The notes beneath the pieces were generated by a model, which did no database searches, was not told where the DNA came from, and saw only the letters and a program-made list of their open reading frames with translations. Below, in pieces: positions 6,064 through 14,429 of a stretch of 32,417 nt of DNA (position 1 is its first letter; each line of letters starts with the position of its first letter). The stretch is from an uncultured Clostridia bacterium (lineage in GTDB: Bacteria > Bacillota > Clostridia > Oscillospirales > Acutalibacteraceae), in the NCBI GenBank assembly GCA_946414505.1, contig CAMKOU010000007.1:1-32417 (forward strand), given 5' to 3'. The position numbers were made by a program, and so were the translations under genes.

Positions 6064-6885
6064 ATGGAATATTCCGTTTTGATGGCGGTATATGCGAAGG
6101 AATCCCCCGCCTATTTTCAAATCGCCATTGACAGTATGCTGCAACAAACCGTTCCGCCGACACAATTTGTGTTGGTGTGCGACGGTCCGCTGACGCCGGC
6201 ATTGGACGCGGTCATTGAGGGGTACGGCGAAAAGCTGGATGCCGTGCGGCTGCCCGAAAACAAAGGCTTGGGCGAAGCGCTGCGCGCGGGACTGCTGCAA
6301 TGCCGCTGCGCGCTGGTCGCGCGGATGGACAGCGACGACATCAGCCTGCCCGACCGCTGCGAAAAGCAGCTGGCTGCCTTTGCCGCCGACGACACGCTGG
6401 ATATCCTCAGCGGCGTGGTCGAGGAGTTTACCGACGACCCGTCCTCCCCTGCCTCCAGGCGCGTCGTACCGCTGACCCATGCGGAAATCGTGCGCTACAG
6501 CAAGCGCCGCTGCCCCTTTAACCACCCCTGCGTGATGTTTAAAAAGCAGGCGGTGCTCGACGCCGGCAGCTATAACAACGATTTTGTCTATAACGAAGAT
6601 TACGATTTGTGGATGCGTATGCTGGCAAACGGCGCCAAAACCGCCAATTTGCCCGATGTGCTGTTAAAGCAGCGCTCGCCTGCGGCGCAAATACAACGCC
6701 GCGGCGGAAAAGCCTATGCCAAAAGCTTTTATGCCATGCGCAAAGGCTATGTCAAAAAGGGCTGGATATCCCGCAATGACTTTATACGAAGCGCCTATCC
6801 GCAATACATTGTCAGCCGTATGCCCAACGGTATGCGCGGCATGGTGTATCGCGCGGTACGGCGCAAGGAAGGTAAGCAAGCATGA
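6064..6885 (+). CDS. Family 2 glycosyltransferase (AmsE-like)
   Basis: This 273-residue GT-A fold enzyme should add a sugar from a nucleotide donor to the growing lipid-linked glycan on the inner membrane face. The N-terminal strand YSVLMAVYAKE, the segment VLVCDGPLT in place of the common DDGS, ENKGLGEALRAGL, and the DSDD metal motif at 89-92 define the family. NEDYDLWMRML (about 178-188) is the usual ED-x-D-(L/F)-W acceptor/base motif. AAAGGAG lies 7 nt before the ATG. It follows the nucleotidyltransferase after 27 nt and overlaps the next glycosyltransferase as ATGA. Donor and linkage cannot be told from sequence. Confidence 0.9.
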   Translation: MEYSVLMAVYAKESPAYFQIAIDSMLQQTVPPTQFVLVCDGPLTPALDAVIEGYGEKLDAVRLPENKGLGEALRAGLLQCRCALVARMDSDDISLPDRCEKQLAAFAADDTLDILSGVVEEFTDDPSSPASRRVVPLTHAEIVRYSKRRCPFNHPCVMFKKQAVLDAGSYNNDFVYNEDYDLWMRMLANGAKTANLPDVLLKQRSPAAQIQRRGGKAYAKSFYAMRKGYVKKGWISRNDFIRSAYPQYIVSRMPNGMRGMVYRAVRRKEGKQA

Positions 6886-7967
6886 TTATTTTACATATCG
6901 CGTGGCTGGACGCTATGCAGGCGAGCGGCGTCAACGTGGTGGTGCCCGACCATGTGCGGTACCAGCGCCAATATGCCGACACGGCGCTGTGGTGCGTGCA
7001 CGACCGCCCCGCCGTGAAGGACCTGAAGCAGGTGTTCACCGCCAAAACGCTCGACGAGCTGCCTGCTCCCTACAACCGCCCGGATATCGCGGTGTTTCAT
7101 GAAACATACATCCCGGCTTTTTTCCCCATTTACCGCACCATGCGCAAAAGAGGTATCCCTTATGTGATCGTTCCCCACAGTGAGCTCAATAAGACAGCGC
7201 AGGAAAAAAGCCACTGGAAAAAGGTGATCGTCAACGCACTTTGTTATCGCTCCATCTGCGAACATGCCGCCGGCATACAGTGTCTGACAGAACATGAACG
7301 TGAAAACTGTATTTTCGGCAATCACCGCTTTATCGCGCCTAACGGTATTGCACCGCAGCCGGTGACAAAAACTTCGTTCCGTCAAGCAGAAACCCGGTTT
7401 GTATATATCGGCAGACTGCAAACGTATATGAAGGGCATCGATATTTTGGTAGAAGCCTTTGCGCGTGAAAAGGACTTTTTGACAGCAAACCATTGTCACC
7501 TGGACATCTACGGTCCTGACGACGACCGCGGCGAGCACTACGCCGATGCGGTACGCGGGCTGATACATGACAACCAGGCAGACTCACTGATCACGCTGCA
7601 CGATGCTGTGTACGGCAAAGAGAAGGAAGCCGTATTATTAGACAGCGATATTTTCATTCAAACCTCACGTAACGAGGGTATGCCGATGGGCATTTTGGAA
7701 GCGTTGACCTACGGGCTTCCGTGCTTAGTGACCATGGGATCCGCCATGGGGCGGCCGGTCGCACACGCAAACGCCGGCTGGTGTGCCGAAACTGACCCCG
7801 AAGCCGTGGCAAAAGCACTGGTGCAGGCAGTGAAGGAACGCGATCGTTTGGCTGACAAATCGCGCGGTGCACTGGCATGTGCAAAAACATACGAATGGAA
7901 TACCGTAGCAAAAACGGCTGTCGAGGAATACAGAAGGCTATGCGGGAAGGAGCGTGACGCCGGTTGA
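6882..7967 (+). CDS. Family 4 glycosyltransferase (GT-B)
   Basis: The 361-residue protein has an N-terminal acceptor domain beginning IILHIAWLDAMQASGVN, then FIAPNGI, a FVYIGRL strand and KGIDILVEAF in the hinge and donor-domain start. NEGMPMGILEAL supplies the E-x7-E motif of retaining GT4 enzymes. This is a typical EPS or capsule transferase. It starts with ATG at 6882 in an ATGA overlap with the previous gene, and its TGA overlaps the TTG of the polymerase-like gene. Which sugar it transfers is not visible. Confidence 0.9.
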   Translation: MIILHIAWLDAMQASGVNVVVPDHVRYQRQYADTALWCVHDRPAVKDLKQVFTAKTLDELPAPYNRPDIAVFHETYIPAFFPIYRTMRKRGIPYVIVPHSELNKTAQEKSHWKKVIVNALCYRSICEHAAGIQCLTEHERENCIFGNHRFIAPNGIAPQPVTKTSFRQAETRFVYIGRLQTYMKGIDILVEAFAREKDFLTANHCHLDIYGPDDDRGEHYADAVRGLIHDNQADSLITLHDAVYGKEKEAVLLDSDIFIQTSRNEGMPMGILEALTYGLPCLVTMGSAMGRPVAHANAGWCAETDPEAVAKALVQAVKERDRLADKSRGALACAKTYEWNTVAKTAVEEYRRLCGKERDAG

Positions 7968-9280
7968 TACGACTGAAACGGGAAAATCTTGCGATGTACT
8001 TATTCATATCCTTTTGGGTACTGGTCTCGTTTGCCAAGCTGATACAACAGCCTACGATCTTGTATCCCACTATTTTTCTCGGCATGATCACCATGGCGAT
8101 CGCATCGGATTCACTGCGCATCGGCTTCGCGCTGATGCTGGTGCCGAATATCCGCATGTTTGACGGACTGGGCACCACGATGTTTGTCAATATTTTGATG
8201 TTTGTGCCGGTTGTCGCCAAAATCATTTCCGACCGGCGCATCAACAAAACCGCGTTCGTACACACGATGCTGTTGGCTTCGCTGGAATTGATACATATTC
8301 TCGTACAGCAACAGTATGATTTCCTCATATCCAACATGGTGACCATTTTCACACTGATGTATGTGGAAACCGTTTTGCTGGATCCGAACACACACACGGA
8401 TTTCCCGAGGATCACGCGCGTCTTCGCCTTTGGCTCCATTTATTCGGCGGTGATGTATTTTATTAAGTATGCGCCCTACAGGGACATGAGTATTTATTTT
8501 AAGGGTCTGGGTTACCGCTACGAGGGCTACGCCTCCGACCCCAACTACTTTGCGCTGTATATGTGCCTGGCAGTGGCGATGCTGTTTATTATCCCCAAAC
8601 ACAAAAAACGCGATATCGTGTATATTTTTGCGCTGGCGTTCATTGAGCTGTTCACGCTGTCCAAAATGGCGTTGGTGTTGCTGCTGGTGACACTGTTCTA
8701 TTTTGCGGGAAAAGCAGTGATCCACGGCTTTCGGGGCAAACTGCGGTTTGTTAAATATGTGCTGCTGACAGGTATCGGCGTGGGCGTGATATTCAGCAAC
8801 CGCATCGTCAATCTGATAGAGCTGACGTTCAGCCGTTTACAGGAGCACAACGGAACCGAAGTCAACCTTGATTCCATCACCTCCGGCAGAGCTTCCCTGA
8901 CGTATTTCTATTTGTCCGTCATGTCATCCGATCCCATCATGTTGTTCTTTGGCCACGGTTTACAGTATTATACCATTTATCAGCGAAACCTGTCACACAA
9001 CACGCTGCTGGATGTTTTGTTCTCCTGGGGCTTAGTCGGCGCCGGATTAATGGTGGTTATCTTTTACACGCTCCTCCACAAGCTGCGAAAAAATTGTCCG
9101 GAAAAAATTATCACACCCGATTACTATTTTCCGCTTTTCATTTTACTGCTCACCTTCTTTGCGCTTAGCTGTTTAAACGCTGCCATGTTTTGGTGGGTGG
9201 TATGCGCCGCTTTACTGCCGCTGAAAGGAATTGATTATGAACAAATCACCGCTGATCTCCGTGATCGTGCCCGTGTATAA
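7964..9280 (+). CDS. O-antigen ligase/Wzy-like membrane protein
   Basis: This is a polytopic membrane protein of about 438 residues with roughly ten to twelve hydrophobic segments. Between them lies a larger hydrophilic stretch (about 283-330: ELTFSRLQEHNGTE...SITSGRASL), then GHGLQYYT and SHNTLLDVLFSWGLVG. The S-H-N-x-x-L-(D/E) motif with a preceding SGR is the hallmark of O-antigen polymerases and ligases. It probably joins repeat units outside the membrane. The start is uncertain: TTG 7964 overlaps the previous stop and has GGAAGGAG 11 nt upstream, while ATG 7994 is a plausible alternative that shortens the protein by ten residues. It overlaps the next gene by 44 nt. Confidence 0.85.
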   Translation: MIRLKRENLAMYLFISFWVLVSFAKLIQQPTILYPTIFLGMITMAIASDSLRIGFALMLVPNIRMFDGLGTTMFVNILMFVPVVAKIISDRRINKTAFVHTMLLASLELIHILVQQQYDFLISNMVTIFTLMYVETVLLDPNTHTDFPRITRVFAFGSIYSAVMYFIKYAPYRDMSIYFKGLGYRYEGYASDPNYFALYMCLAVAMLFIIPKHKKRDIVYIFALAFIELFTLSKMALVLLLVTLFYFAGKAVIHGFRGKLRFVKYVLLTGIGVGVIFSNRIVNLIELTFSRLQEHNGTEVNLDSITSGRASLTYFYLSVMSSDPIMLFFGHGLQYYTIYQRNLSHNTLLDVLFSWGLVGAGLMVVIFYTLLHKLRKNCPEKIITPDYYFPLFILLLTFFALSCLNAAMFWWVVCAALLPLKGIDYEQITADLRDRARV

Positions 9281-10166
9281 TGTCGAGACATACTTGGCGG
9301 AATGCCTGGCGTCACTGCTGGCGCAAACCTATTCGCATTACGAAATCATTTTGGTAGACGACGGTTCCACCGACGGTTGCCCGGCTTTATGCGACCGGTA
9401 CGCGGCGCAAAACGACCGGGTGCGCGTCGTTCACCAACAAAACAAAGGGCTGTCCGGCGCCCGCAACACGGGCATCCGCGCGGCGCAGGGCGAGCTGCTC
9501 GCCTTTGTGGACAGCGATGATACTGTCAGCGAAAGAATGCTCGAAACGCTGTGGCGCCTGATGCAAAACTGTGAAGCGGACATTGCCTCCGCCACCTATC
9601 AGGATTTAAAGCAAACGCCCCCGCAAATCTACACCGCCGAGGAAGGGCTGCTCCACCTGCTGAAGGAGGACACCGGCATGACCACCTCCGCCTGCTTCAA
9701 GCTGTTCCGCACCTCCGTGTTTGACGGCATTCGTTTTCCGGAGGGGCAGATTTTTGAAGACTTTGCGACCATCCCACTGGTGTACGCGCAGGCAAAGCGC
9801 ATTGTACATACCGAGGAAAAGCTGTATTTCTATCGTCGTGATAATAACAACAGCATTATGCATTCGCAGGTCAAGAAGCAGCTTGCCTATTATGACGTTT
9901 CCGACGGAATAGAGCGATTCATGGCGGAACGGTATCCGCAGCTGGTAAAACAGGTGCGGATCCGCCGCACGCGTTTTTCCATCGCTTTTTACAGACAGGC
10001 GGTGCAAAGCGTGCCGCGTGACAAGGAAACGGAAAAGCTGCTGACAAGCTATGTCCGCCGGGGCATTCTCCCCTATTTATGCAGCTCCTACAAGCTGACA
10101 AGCAAAGCATACGGTCTGCTGATCGCCGTTTGTCCGCCGCTTGCCGCCGCTATCTTTAAAGGTTGA
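9237..10166 (+). CDS. Family 2 glycosyltransferase
   Basis: A classic GT-A enzyme of 309 residues. ISVIVPVYN opens the fold, LVDDGSTDG is the nucleotide-binding loop, NKGLSGARNTGI follows, and DSDD (92-95) is the metal site. FEDFATIPLVY looks like the acceptor-side acidic motif. The start is ATG 9237 with AAAGGA upstream, inside the end of the polymerase gene. The hydrophobic C-terminus (LLIAVCPPLAAAIF) may touch the membrane. It most likely adds one sugar of the repeat unit; donor unknown. Confidence 0.9.
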   Translation: MNKSPLISVIVPVYNVETYLAECLASLLAQTYSHYEIILVDDGSTDGCPALCDRYAAQNDRVRVVHQQNKGLSGARNTGIRAAQGELLAFVDSDDTVSERMLETLWRLMQNCEADIASATYQDLKQTPPQIYTAEEGLLHLLKEDTGMTTSACFKLFRTSVFDGIRFPEGQIFEDFATIPLVYAQAKRIVHTEEKLYFYRRDNNNSIMHSQVKKQLAYYDVSDGIERFMAERYPQLVKQVRIRRTRFSIAFYRQAVQSVPRDKETEKLLTSYVRRGILPYLCSSYKLTSKAYGLLIAVCPPLAAAIFKG

Positions 10167-10172
10167 TGAAAT

Positions 10173-11054
10173 ATGGAACAACATACGCTGAGTCCCTTAC
10201 AGGACAAAATACTAGAGATATTTAAAGAGGTTAAGGCGATACTCGACCGCCATCACCTGCGCTATTATGCGCTGGGCGGCACGTGTATCGGCGCGGTGCG
10301 GCACCACGGCTTTATTCCGTGGGACGATGACTTGGATATCATGCTGCCCGACAAGGATTACTACCGCTTTTTGGAGCTGGCGCCCAAGGAACTGCCGCCG
10401 CATATGGCGTTGTATCTGTCCTATGAGCATCCTCACCGTTCCTCGCTGGAAGCAAAGGTGCACGATAAGCGCACCACCTTTATCGAGGAAACGGAAATCA
10501 ACCATCCGGATGATTACAAGGGCGTGTTTATCGACATTTTCCGTTTGAGCGGATCGCCGGAGGATGCCAAAGAACGTGCTGCATTCTGCCGGAAGTTCCG
10601 CAATTACAAGCGCCTCAACGAAAAGCGGCGTATCGACTTTGCCTATCTGCCGCAATGGCATTCCAAGCTGCTGTGGGCAGCTGCGCTGCCGCTGCGCGTA
10701 CTGCCCTGCACCTATTGGTCGGACAAACTGATGCAGATGACCGACCGCTATCCCTTTGACAAGCACACGTATGTAGCGCGCACCTGGGATTTTCGCATGG
10801 AGCAGCGGCTGGTGAAGCGCGAGGAAATTTACGGAGCAGCCGTGGAATTGCCCTTTGAGGACACCACCATTGCCTGCCCTGCCAACTATGACACATTTTT
10901 ACGGGACATTTTCGGCGACTATATGCAGTTGCCGCCCGAGGAAGCACGCGTGGGGCTGCACACATCGACCGGTATTGTTGATTTGGAAAAACCCTACACC
11001 TATTATCAGGAACAATTCCGCTGCAACGGCATGATAAAGAAGGAAACGGTATGA
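10173..11054 (+). CDS. LicD-family phosphotransferase
   Basis: The 293-residue protein is a LicD-like nucleotidyltransferase-fold enzyme. YYALGGTCIGAVRHHGFIPW (32-51 region) followed by DDDLDI (51-56) contains the G-G-T/S and D-x-D elements of the family. FIDIFRLSG and SKLLW segments follow as in LicD proteins. Known members transfer phosphocholine from CDP-choline, or related phospho-groups, to teichoic acids and capsules. This implies that the glycan carries a phospho-substituent. No choline uptake or activation genes (licA/B/C-like) lie in the window, so the group could be something else, such as phosphoribitol. It ends in an ATGA overlap with the flippase gene. Confidence 0.88.
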   Translation: MEQHTLSPLQDKILEIFKEVKAILDRHHLRYYALGGTCIGAVRHHGFIPWDDDLDIMLPDKDYYRFLELAPKELPPHMALYLSYEHPHRSSLEAKVHDKRTTFIEETEINHPDDYKGVFIDIFRLSGSPEDAKERAAFCRKFRNYKRLNEKRRIDFAYLPQWHSKLLWAAALPLRVLPCTYWSDKLMQMTDRYPFDKHTYVARTWDFRMEQRLVKREEIYGAAVELPFEDTTIACPANYDTFLRDIFGDYMQLPPEEARVGLHTSTGIVDLEKPYTYYQEQFRCNGMIKKETV

Positions 11055-12529
11055 TTTCAAAGCTAAAAACCAAATACACCTCCTTGCCGGTGCAGGTGCG
11101 CGCGTCGCTGTGGTTTTTGATCTGCAACTTTATGCAGAAGGCGGTATCGGTGATCTCCACGCCGATCTTCACCCGCCTGCTCAGCACCGAGCAATACGGC
11201 GAATACAACGTTTTTCAGTCGTGGATGGGCATTATCACCGTCATTGTGACGCTGAACTTATTCTACGGCGTTTTTATGCAGGGCTTGGTCAAATTTGAGG
11301 AGGATGCAAAAATATACGCCTCCTCTTTGCAGGGCCTGACCCTGACCATGTGTACGGCATGGACCATTATCTATTTTATTTTTCACGATTTTTTCAATGA
11401 CCTGTTCGGTCTCACCACGCTGCAAATGACGTTTATGTTGCTGATCATCTGGACGACGTCGGTGTTTCAGTTTTGGTCGGCGGAGCAGCGCGTTAACAAC
11501 AAATACCGCCTGCTGGTAGCGCTGACCATGCTCGTCATGACCGCGCAGCCGGCGCTCGGCGTGGTGCTGGTGCAGCTGGCGGAACCGGCCGCAAAGGCGA
11601 CTGCGCGGATCTTGGGCATTTTGATCGTCAATCTTGCCGCGTATACCTGGTGCTTCTTCGTGCAGATGAAGCGCGGCAAAGTTTTTTACTCCAAAAAATA
11701 CTGGCTGTACGCCTTAAAATTCAATTTACCGCTGATCCCGCACTATTTGTCACAAACGGTGCTGTACAGCTCCGACCGCATTATGATCGCCCGCTTTATC
11801 GGCGAGGACGCGGCGGGCATTTACAGCCTGGCGTATTCGGTGGCAGCGCTGATGACGATGTTCAACACAGCGCTCAACCAAACGCTGGGACCGTGGGTAT
11901 ACCGCAAAATCAAGGAGCGCCGGGCACAGGATATCGCCAAGGTGGAGTACACCTCCCTGCTGATCATCGCAGCCGCCAATTTGCTGCTGATTTTGCTGGC
12001 GCCCGAAGCCATCGCCCTGTTTGCGCCGCCCGAATACAGCGCCGCAAAGTGGGTGGTGCCGCCTGTGGCACTGGGCATGTATTTCATGTTTATGTACGAT
12101 ATGTTTGCTGCGTTCCAGTTTTACTTTGAAAAAACGTGGTTCATCATGTCGGCAAGCGTCATCGGCGCGGCGCTCAATGTGGTGCTCAATTACATTTTTA
12201 TCAGTCCGGACTGGCTGAATCTCGGCTATGTGGCGGCGGGCTACACCACGTTGATCTGCTACATCTTATATGCGCTCGGTCATTATGTGTGTATGCGCAT
12301 GGTGTGCCGCAAGCATCTGGACGGCGTCAGGGTGTACAATTTAAAAGTATTGCTGGGCATTTCCGTTGCCGTAGTCGCGGCAGGCTTGCTGCTTTCCACT
12401 ACCTATGAACTGCCTGTTCTGCGCTTCAGCATGGTCGGCGTGTTGGCGGTGCTGCTGATCATCTTCCGTAAAAAGGTGATCACCACCGGCAAAAAGCTGC
12501 TTTCACTGCGCAAGGAAAACAACAAATAA
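11051..12529 (+). CDS. Wzx-like oligosaccharide flippase
   Basis: This 492-residue protein has about 12-14 transmembrane segments. Near the N-terminus it has VSVISTPIFTRLLSTEQYGEYN (split here by one hydrophobic turn), matching the pattern of the MVF/MATE polysaccharide flippases. LPLIPHYLSQTVLYSSDRIMI in the middle is the other conserved region. The enzyme should flip the undecaprenyl-linked repeat unit outward for the Wzy-like polymerase. It is the last gene of the operon. The stop codon is followed about 30 nt later by a terminator. Confidence 0.9.
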   Translation: MISKLKTKYTSLPVQVRASLWFLICNFMQKAVSVISTPIFTRLLSTEQYGEYNVFQSWMGIITVIVTLNLFYGVFMQGLVKFEEDAKIYASSLQGLTLTMCTAWTIIYFIFHDFFNDLFGLTTLQMTFMLLIIWTTSVFQFWSAEQRVNNKYRLLVALTMLVMTAQPALGVVLVQLAEPAAKATARILGILIVNLAAYTWCFFVQMKRGKVFYSKKYWLYALKFNLPLIPHYLSQTVLYSSDRIMIARFIGEDAAGIYSLAYSVAALMTMFNTALNQTLGPWVYRKIKERRAQDIAKVEYTSLLIIAAANLLLILLAPEAIALFAPPEYSAAKWVVPPVALGMYFMFMYDMFAAFQFYFEKTWFIMSASVIGAALNVVLNYIFISPDWLNLGYVAAGYTTLICYILYALGHYVCMRMVCRKHLDGVRVYNLKVLLGISVAVVAAGLLLSTTYELPVLRFSMVGVLAVLLIIFRKKVITTGKKLLSLRKENNK

Positions 12530-12558
12530 AACCTGCCGTATATAGATACCAAAAAATC

Positions 12559-12591
12559 AAGCTGACCTGTTTCAAACGGGTCAGCTTTTCT
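12559..12591. terminator. Bidirectional terminator between convergent operons
   Basis: AAGCTGACC (12559-12567) pairs with GGTCAGCTT (12579-12587), with further pairing into a small loop, and is followed by TTTTC on the plus strand and by GATTTTTTGG on the minus strand. The stop codon of the minus-strand gene (12581-12583) lies inside the stem. Confidence 0.88.
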
Positions 12592-13096
12592 CTATCGCGG
12601 AAGCGTCAAATAAATATCCGGTGATGAATCTGTCCCGGCGCAGCTCCTCCAAGGAGAACGGCGTCGGCGCGTCGGCATAGAAGCGGTTGAGGGCGGTCAG
12701 TGTGCCGTTGTCGTTGCATACGGTGTAAAAATGTATTCCGTGACGGCGCTTGTCACACCATGTGCAGATAATGGCGGTGTCGGCGGTGGTGAGCCGTTCA
12801 CAAAAATCTCGGTGTCGCCCGGCGCGCACGAAGGGTACGCCCTTATCACGAAAGTACCGCGCCGGCGCAGACGGCTTGGTACCGAACAGTCCGAACAGCC
12901 ACGGCATATGCAGCCGCTGTGCGTCGCGCACCACAGCCTCAAACGGCTGCGGTCTGCCGAGCCGCTGCATCACATTATAGATCGCCACTAAGCCGCAGCC
13001 GTTGTGCGCAATACATTTGCGCCCCTTGCCATAACGCAAGGCGGCGATTTGAGGGTCCGTTTGACGGTATATATACTGCTGCATATCAATTCTCAT
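12581..13096 (-). CDS. Papain-like/C39-like cysteine peptidase-related protein
   Basis: The 171-residue protein has the three elements of a papain-fold hydrolase in order: NGCGLVAIYNVM with Cys34, RHGIHFYTV with His122 (or His119), and ALNRFY with Asn137. This matches small C39-like peptidases. There is no signal peptide or ABC domain, so it is probably cytoplasmic. The start is uncertain: ATG 13096 overlaps the previous gene, while an internal ATG at 13084 is also possible. Both have weak ribosome sites, suggesting coupling to the upstream gene. Substrate unknown. Confidence 0.72.
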   Translation of the reverse strand: MRIDMQQYIYRQTDPQIAALRYGKGRKCIAHNGCGLVAIYNVMQRLGRPQPFEAVVRDAQRLHMPWLFGLFGTKPSAPARYFRDKGVPFVRAGRHRDFCERLTTADTAIICTWCDKRRHGIHFYTVCNDNGTLTALNRFYADAPTPFSLEELRRDRFITGYLFDASAIEKS

Positions 13097-13556
13097 GTAC
13101 GTGCTTGCCCGTGATGTGCAAAGGCGTCAGCTCCAGCACCAAGGCGCGCGCGGCGTTTTTCGCTAAGTCGTGCTCCACCATAGCGGCGGTCGGAAAATAT
13201 TTTGATCCCAGCTTGCGCAGCTTGTCGGTGCGCACGGCTTCATCGTTGATTATCCTGATATCACCAAAGACCACCACGCTGTCCACAAAGTACGACCAGC
13301 CGTCGTCCGCCTGTCCGCACTCATGCAGCACGCAAAAGGAAACCCTGCTGTCGGCTTGTACCGCGTCGAGCTTGTGGCCTTCGACGGCACAGTGAAAATA
13401 CAGCCTGCCGCCGTCGTAAACAAAATTCAGCGGCACGGTGTAGGGAAAGCCGCCGTCGCCGTGTACCGCCAGCACACCGCGTTTTTCTGTTTGTAATATG
13501 GCTATGCACTGTTCGTCGGTCAGCTGCTGCCTGAAGCGGCGCATAGGTCGAAACAT
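13086..13556 (-). CDS. Pyridoxamine 5'-phosphate oxidase-like flavoprotein
   Basis: This 156-residue protein fits the NimA/PNPOx-like split-barrel group that binds FMN. It runs through RGVLAVHGDGGFPYTVPLNFVY, then LYFHCAVEGHKLDAVQADSRVSFCVL (quoted only as landmarks, split at the loop). The G-H-K-x-D-x(3-4) helix and the paired β-strands are typical. The start chosen is ATG 13556 with GGGGTGA just upstream, rather than a codon 16 residues earlier that overlaps the promoter. Members act as flavin reductases or nitroimidazole reductases; the real substrate here is unknown. It is transcribed divergently from sufC and is translationally linked to the C39-like gene. Confidence 0.85.
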   Translation of the reverse strand: MFRPMRRFRQQLTDEQCIAILQTEKRGVLAVHGDGGFPYTVPLNFVYDGGRLYFHCAVEGHKLDAVQADSRVSFCVLHECGQADDGWSYFVDSVVVFGDIRIINDEAVRTDKLRKLGSKYFPTAAMVEHDLAKNAARALVLELTPLHITGKHVHEN

Positions 13557-13586
13557 ACGATCACCCCGCAATTGAATGGTAATTGT

Positions 13587-13615
13587 ATTATACCCCAAAA
13601 CCATCGTTTTGTAAA
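13587..13615 (-). promoter_or_regulatory. Promoter of the PNPOx-like/C39-like pair
   Basis: On the minus strand TTTACA (13610-13615), a 17-nt spacer and TATAAT (13587-13592), 31 nt before the ATG. Confidence 0.82.
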
Positions 13616-13628
13616 CCTAAATAAAGCA

Positions 13629-13657
13629 TTGCTTTTTATACCCAAATGGTGTATAAT
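13629..13657 (+). promoter_or_regulatory. Promoter of the sufC-sufB pair
   Basis: TTGCTT (13629-13634), a 17-nt spacer and TATAAT (13652-13657), 32 nt before the ATG. It is divergent from the PNPOx promoter, with 13 nt between the two -35 boxes. No regulator-specific operator was recognised. Confidence 0.8.
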
Positions 13658-13688
13658 AACCGGTAGACTTTGACTAGGAGAAAACACT

Positions 13689-14417
13689 ATGCTGGAATTA
13701 AAACATCTTTCTTTTTCGGTGGAGAACGAGGACGGCTGCAAGGAGATTTTGCACGACCTCAACCTCACGGTAAACAACGGCAAATTTGTTGTCATTACCG
13801 GACCGAACGGCAGCGGCAAATCCACGCTGGCGCGGCTGATCATGGGCATTGAAAAACCCACGCAGGGGCAAATTTTGTTTGACGGTCAGGATATTACCGA
13901 GCTGGGCATTACCGAACGCGCCAAGCTGGGCATCAGCTTTGCGTTTCAACAGCCTGTGCGCTTCAAGGGCATCCGCGTCGTTGACCTGCTGCGTCTCGCG
14001 TCGGGCAAGACGCTGGGGATCAGCGAAGCGTGCGAGTATTTGTCCGAGGTGGGACTGTGTGCGCGCGACTACATCGAACGCGAAATCAATTCCTCGCTGT
14101 CGGGCGGCGAATTAAAGCGCATTGAGATCGCCACACTGCTCGCACGGAAAACCAAGCTCAGCGTGTTTGACGAGCCGGAGGCAGGCATTGACCTTTGGAG
14201 CTTCCAAAACCTGATCCGTATTTTTGAGAACATGCGCCGCGACATCAAGGACAGCTCCATCGTCATCATCTCCCACCAGGAACGGATCCTGAATATTGCC
14301 GACGAGATCATTCTGCTGGCAAACGGCACCATCGAACAAACCGGCGCGGCAGCCGATGTCCTGCCCGGCTTGATCGGCACCACTGCGGCGGTGGACGCCT
14401 GCGAAAAGTTAAAGTAA
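13689..14417 (+). CDS. sufC: SufC-like ABC ATPase for Fe-S assembly
   Basis: This 242-residue cytoplasmic ABC ATPase powers Fe-S scaffold assembly. Walker A is GPNGSGKST (38-46), the Q-loop is FAFQQP, the signature is SSLSGGELKR and Walker B is LSVFDEPEAGIDL. The DEPEAG-x-D form with Glu after Asp-Glu-Pro is typical of SufC rather than of importer ATPases (DEPTSGLD). AGGAG lies about 9 nt before the ATG. The SufB-like gene follows after 12 nt. No sufS, sufU or sufD is adjacent, so the pair resembles the minimal two-component SufBC systems reported in anaerobes and archaea. Confidence 0.93.
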   Translation: MLELKHLSFSVENEDGCKEILHDLNLTVNNGKFVVITGPNGSGKSTLARLIMGIEKPTQGQILFDGQDITELGITERAKLGISFAFQQPVRFKGIRVVDLLRLASGKTLGISEACEYLSEVGLCARDYIEREINSSLSGGELKRIEIATLLARKTKLSVFDEPEAGIDLWSFQNLIRIFENMRRDIKDSSIVIISHQERILNIADEIILLANGTIEQTGAAADVLPGLIGTTAAVDACEKLK

Positions 14418-14429
14418 GGAGAAGCAGCT

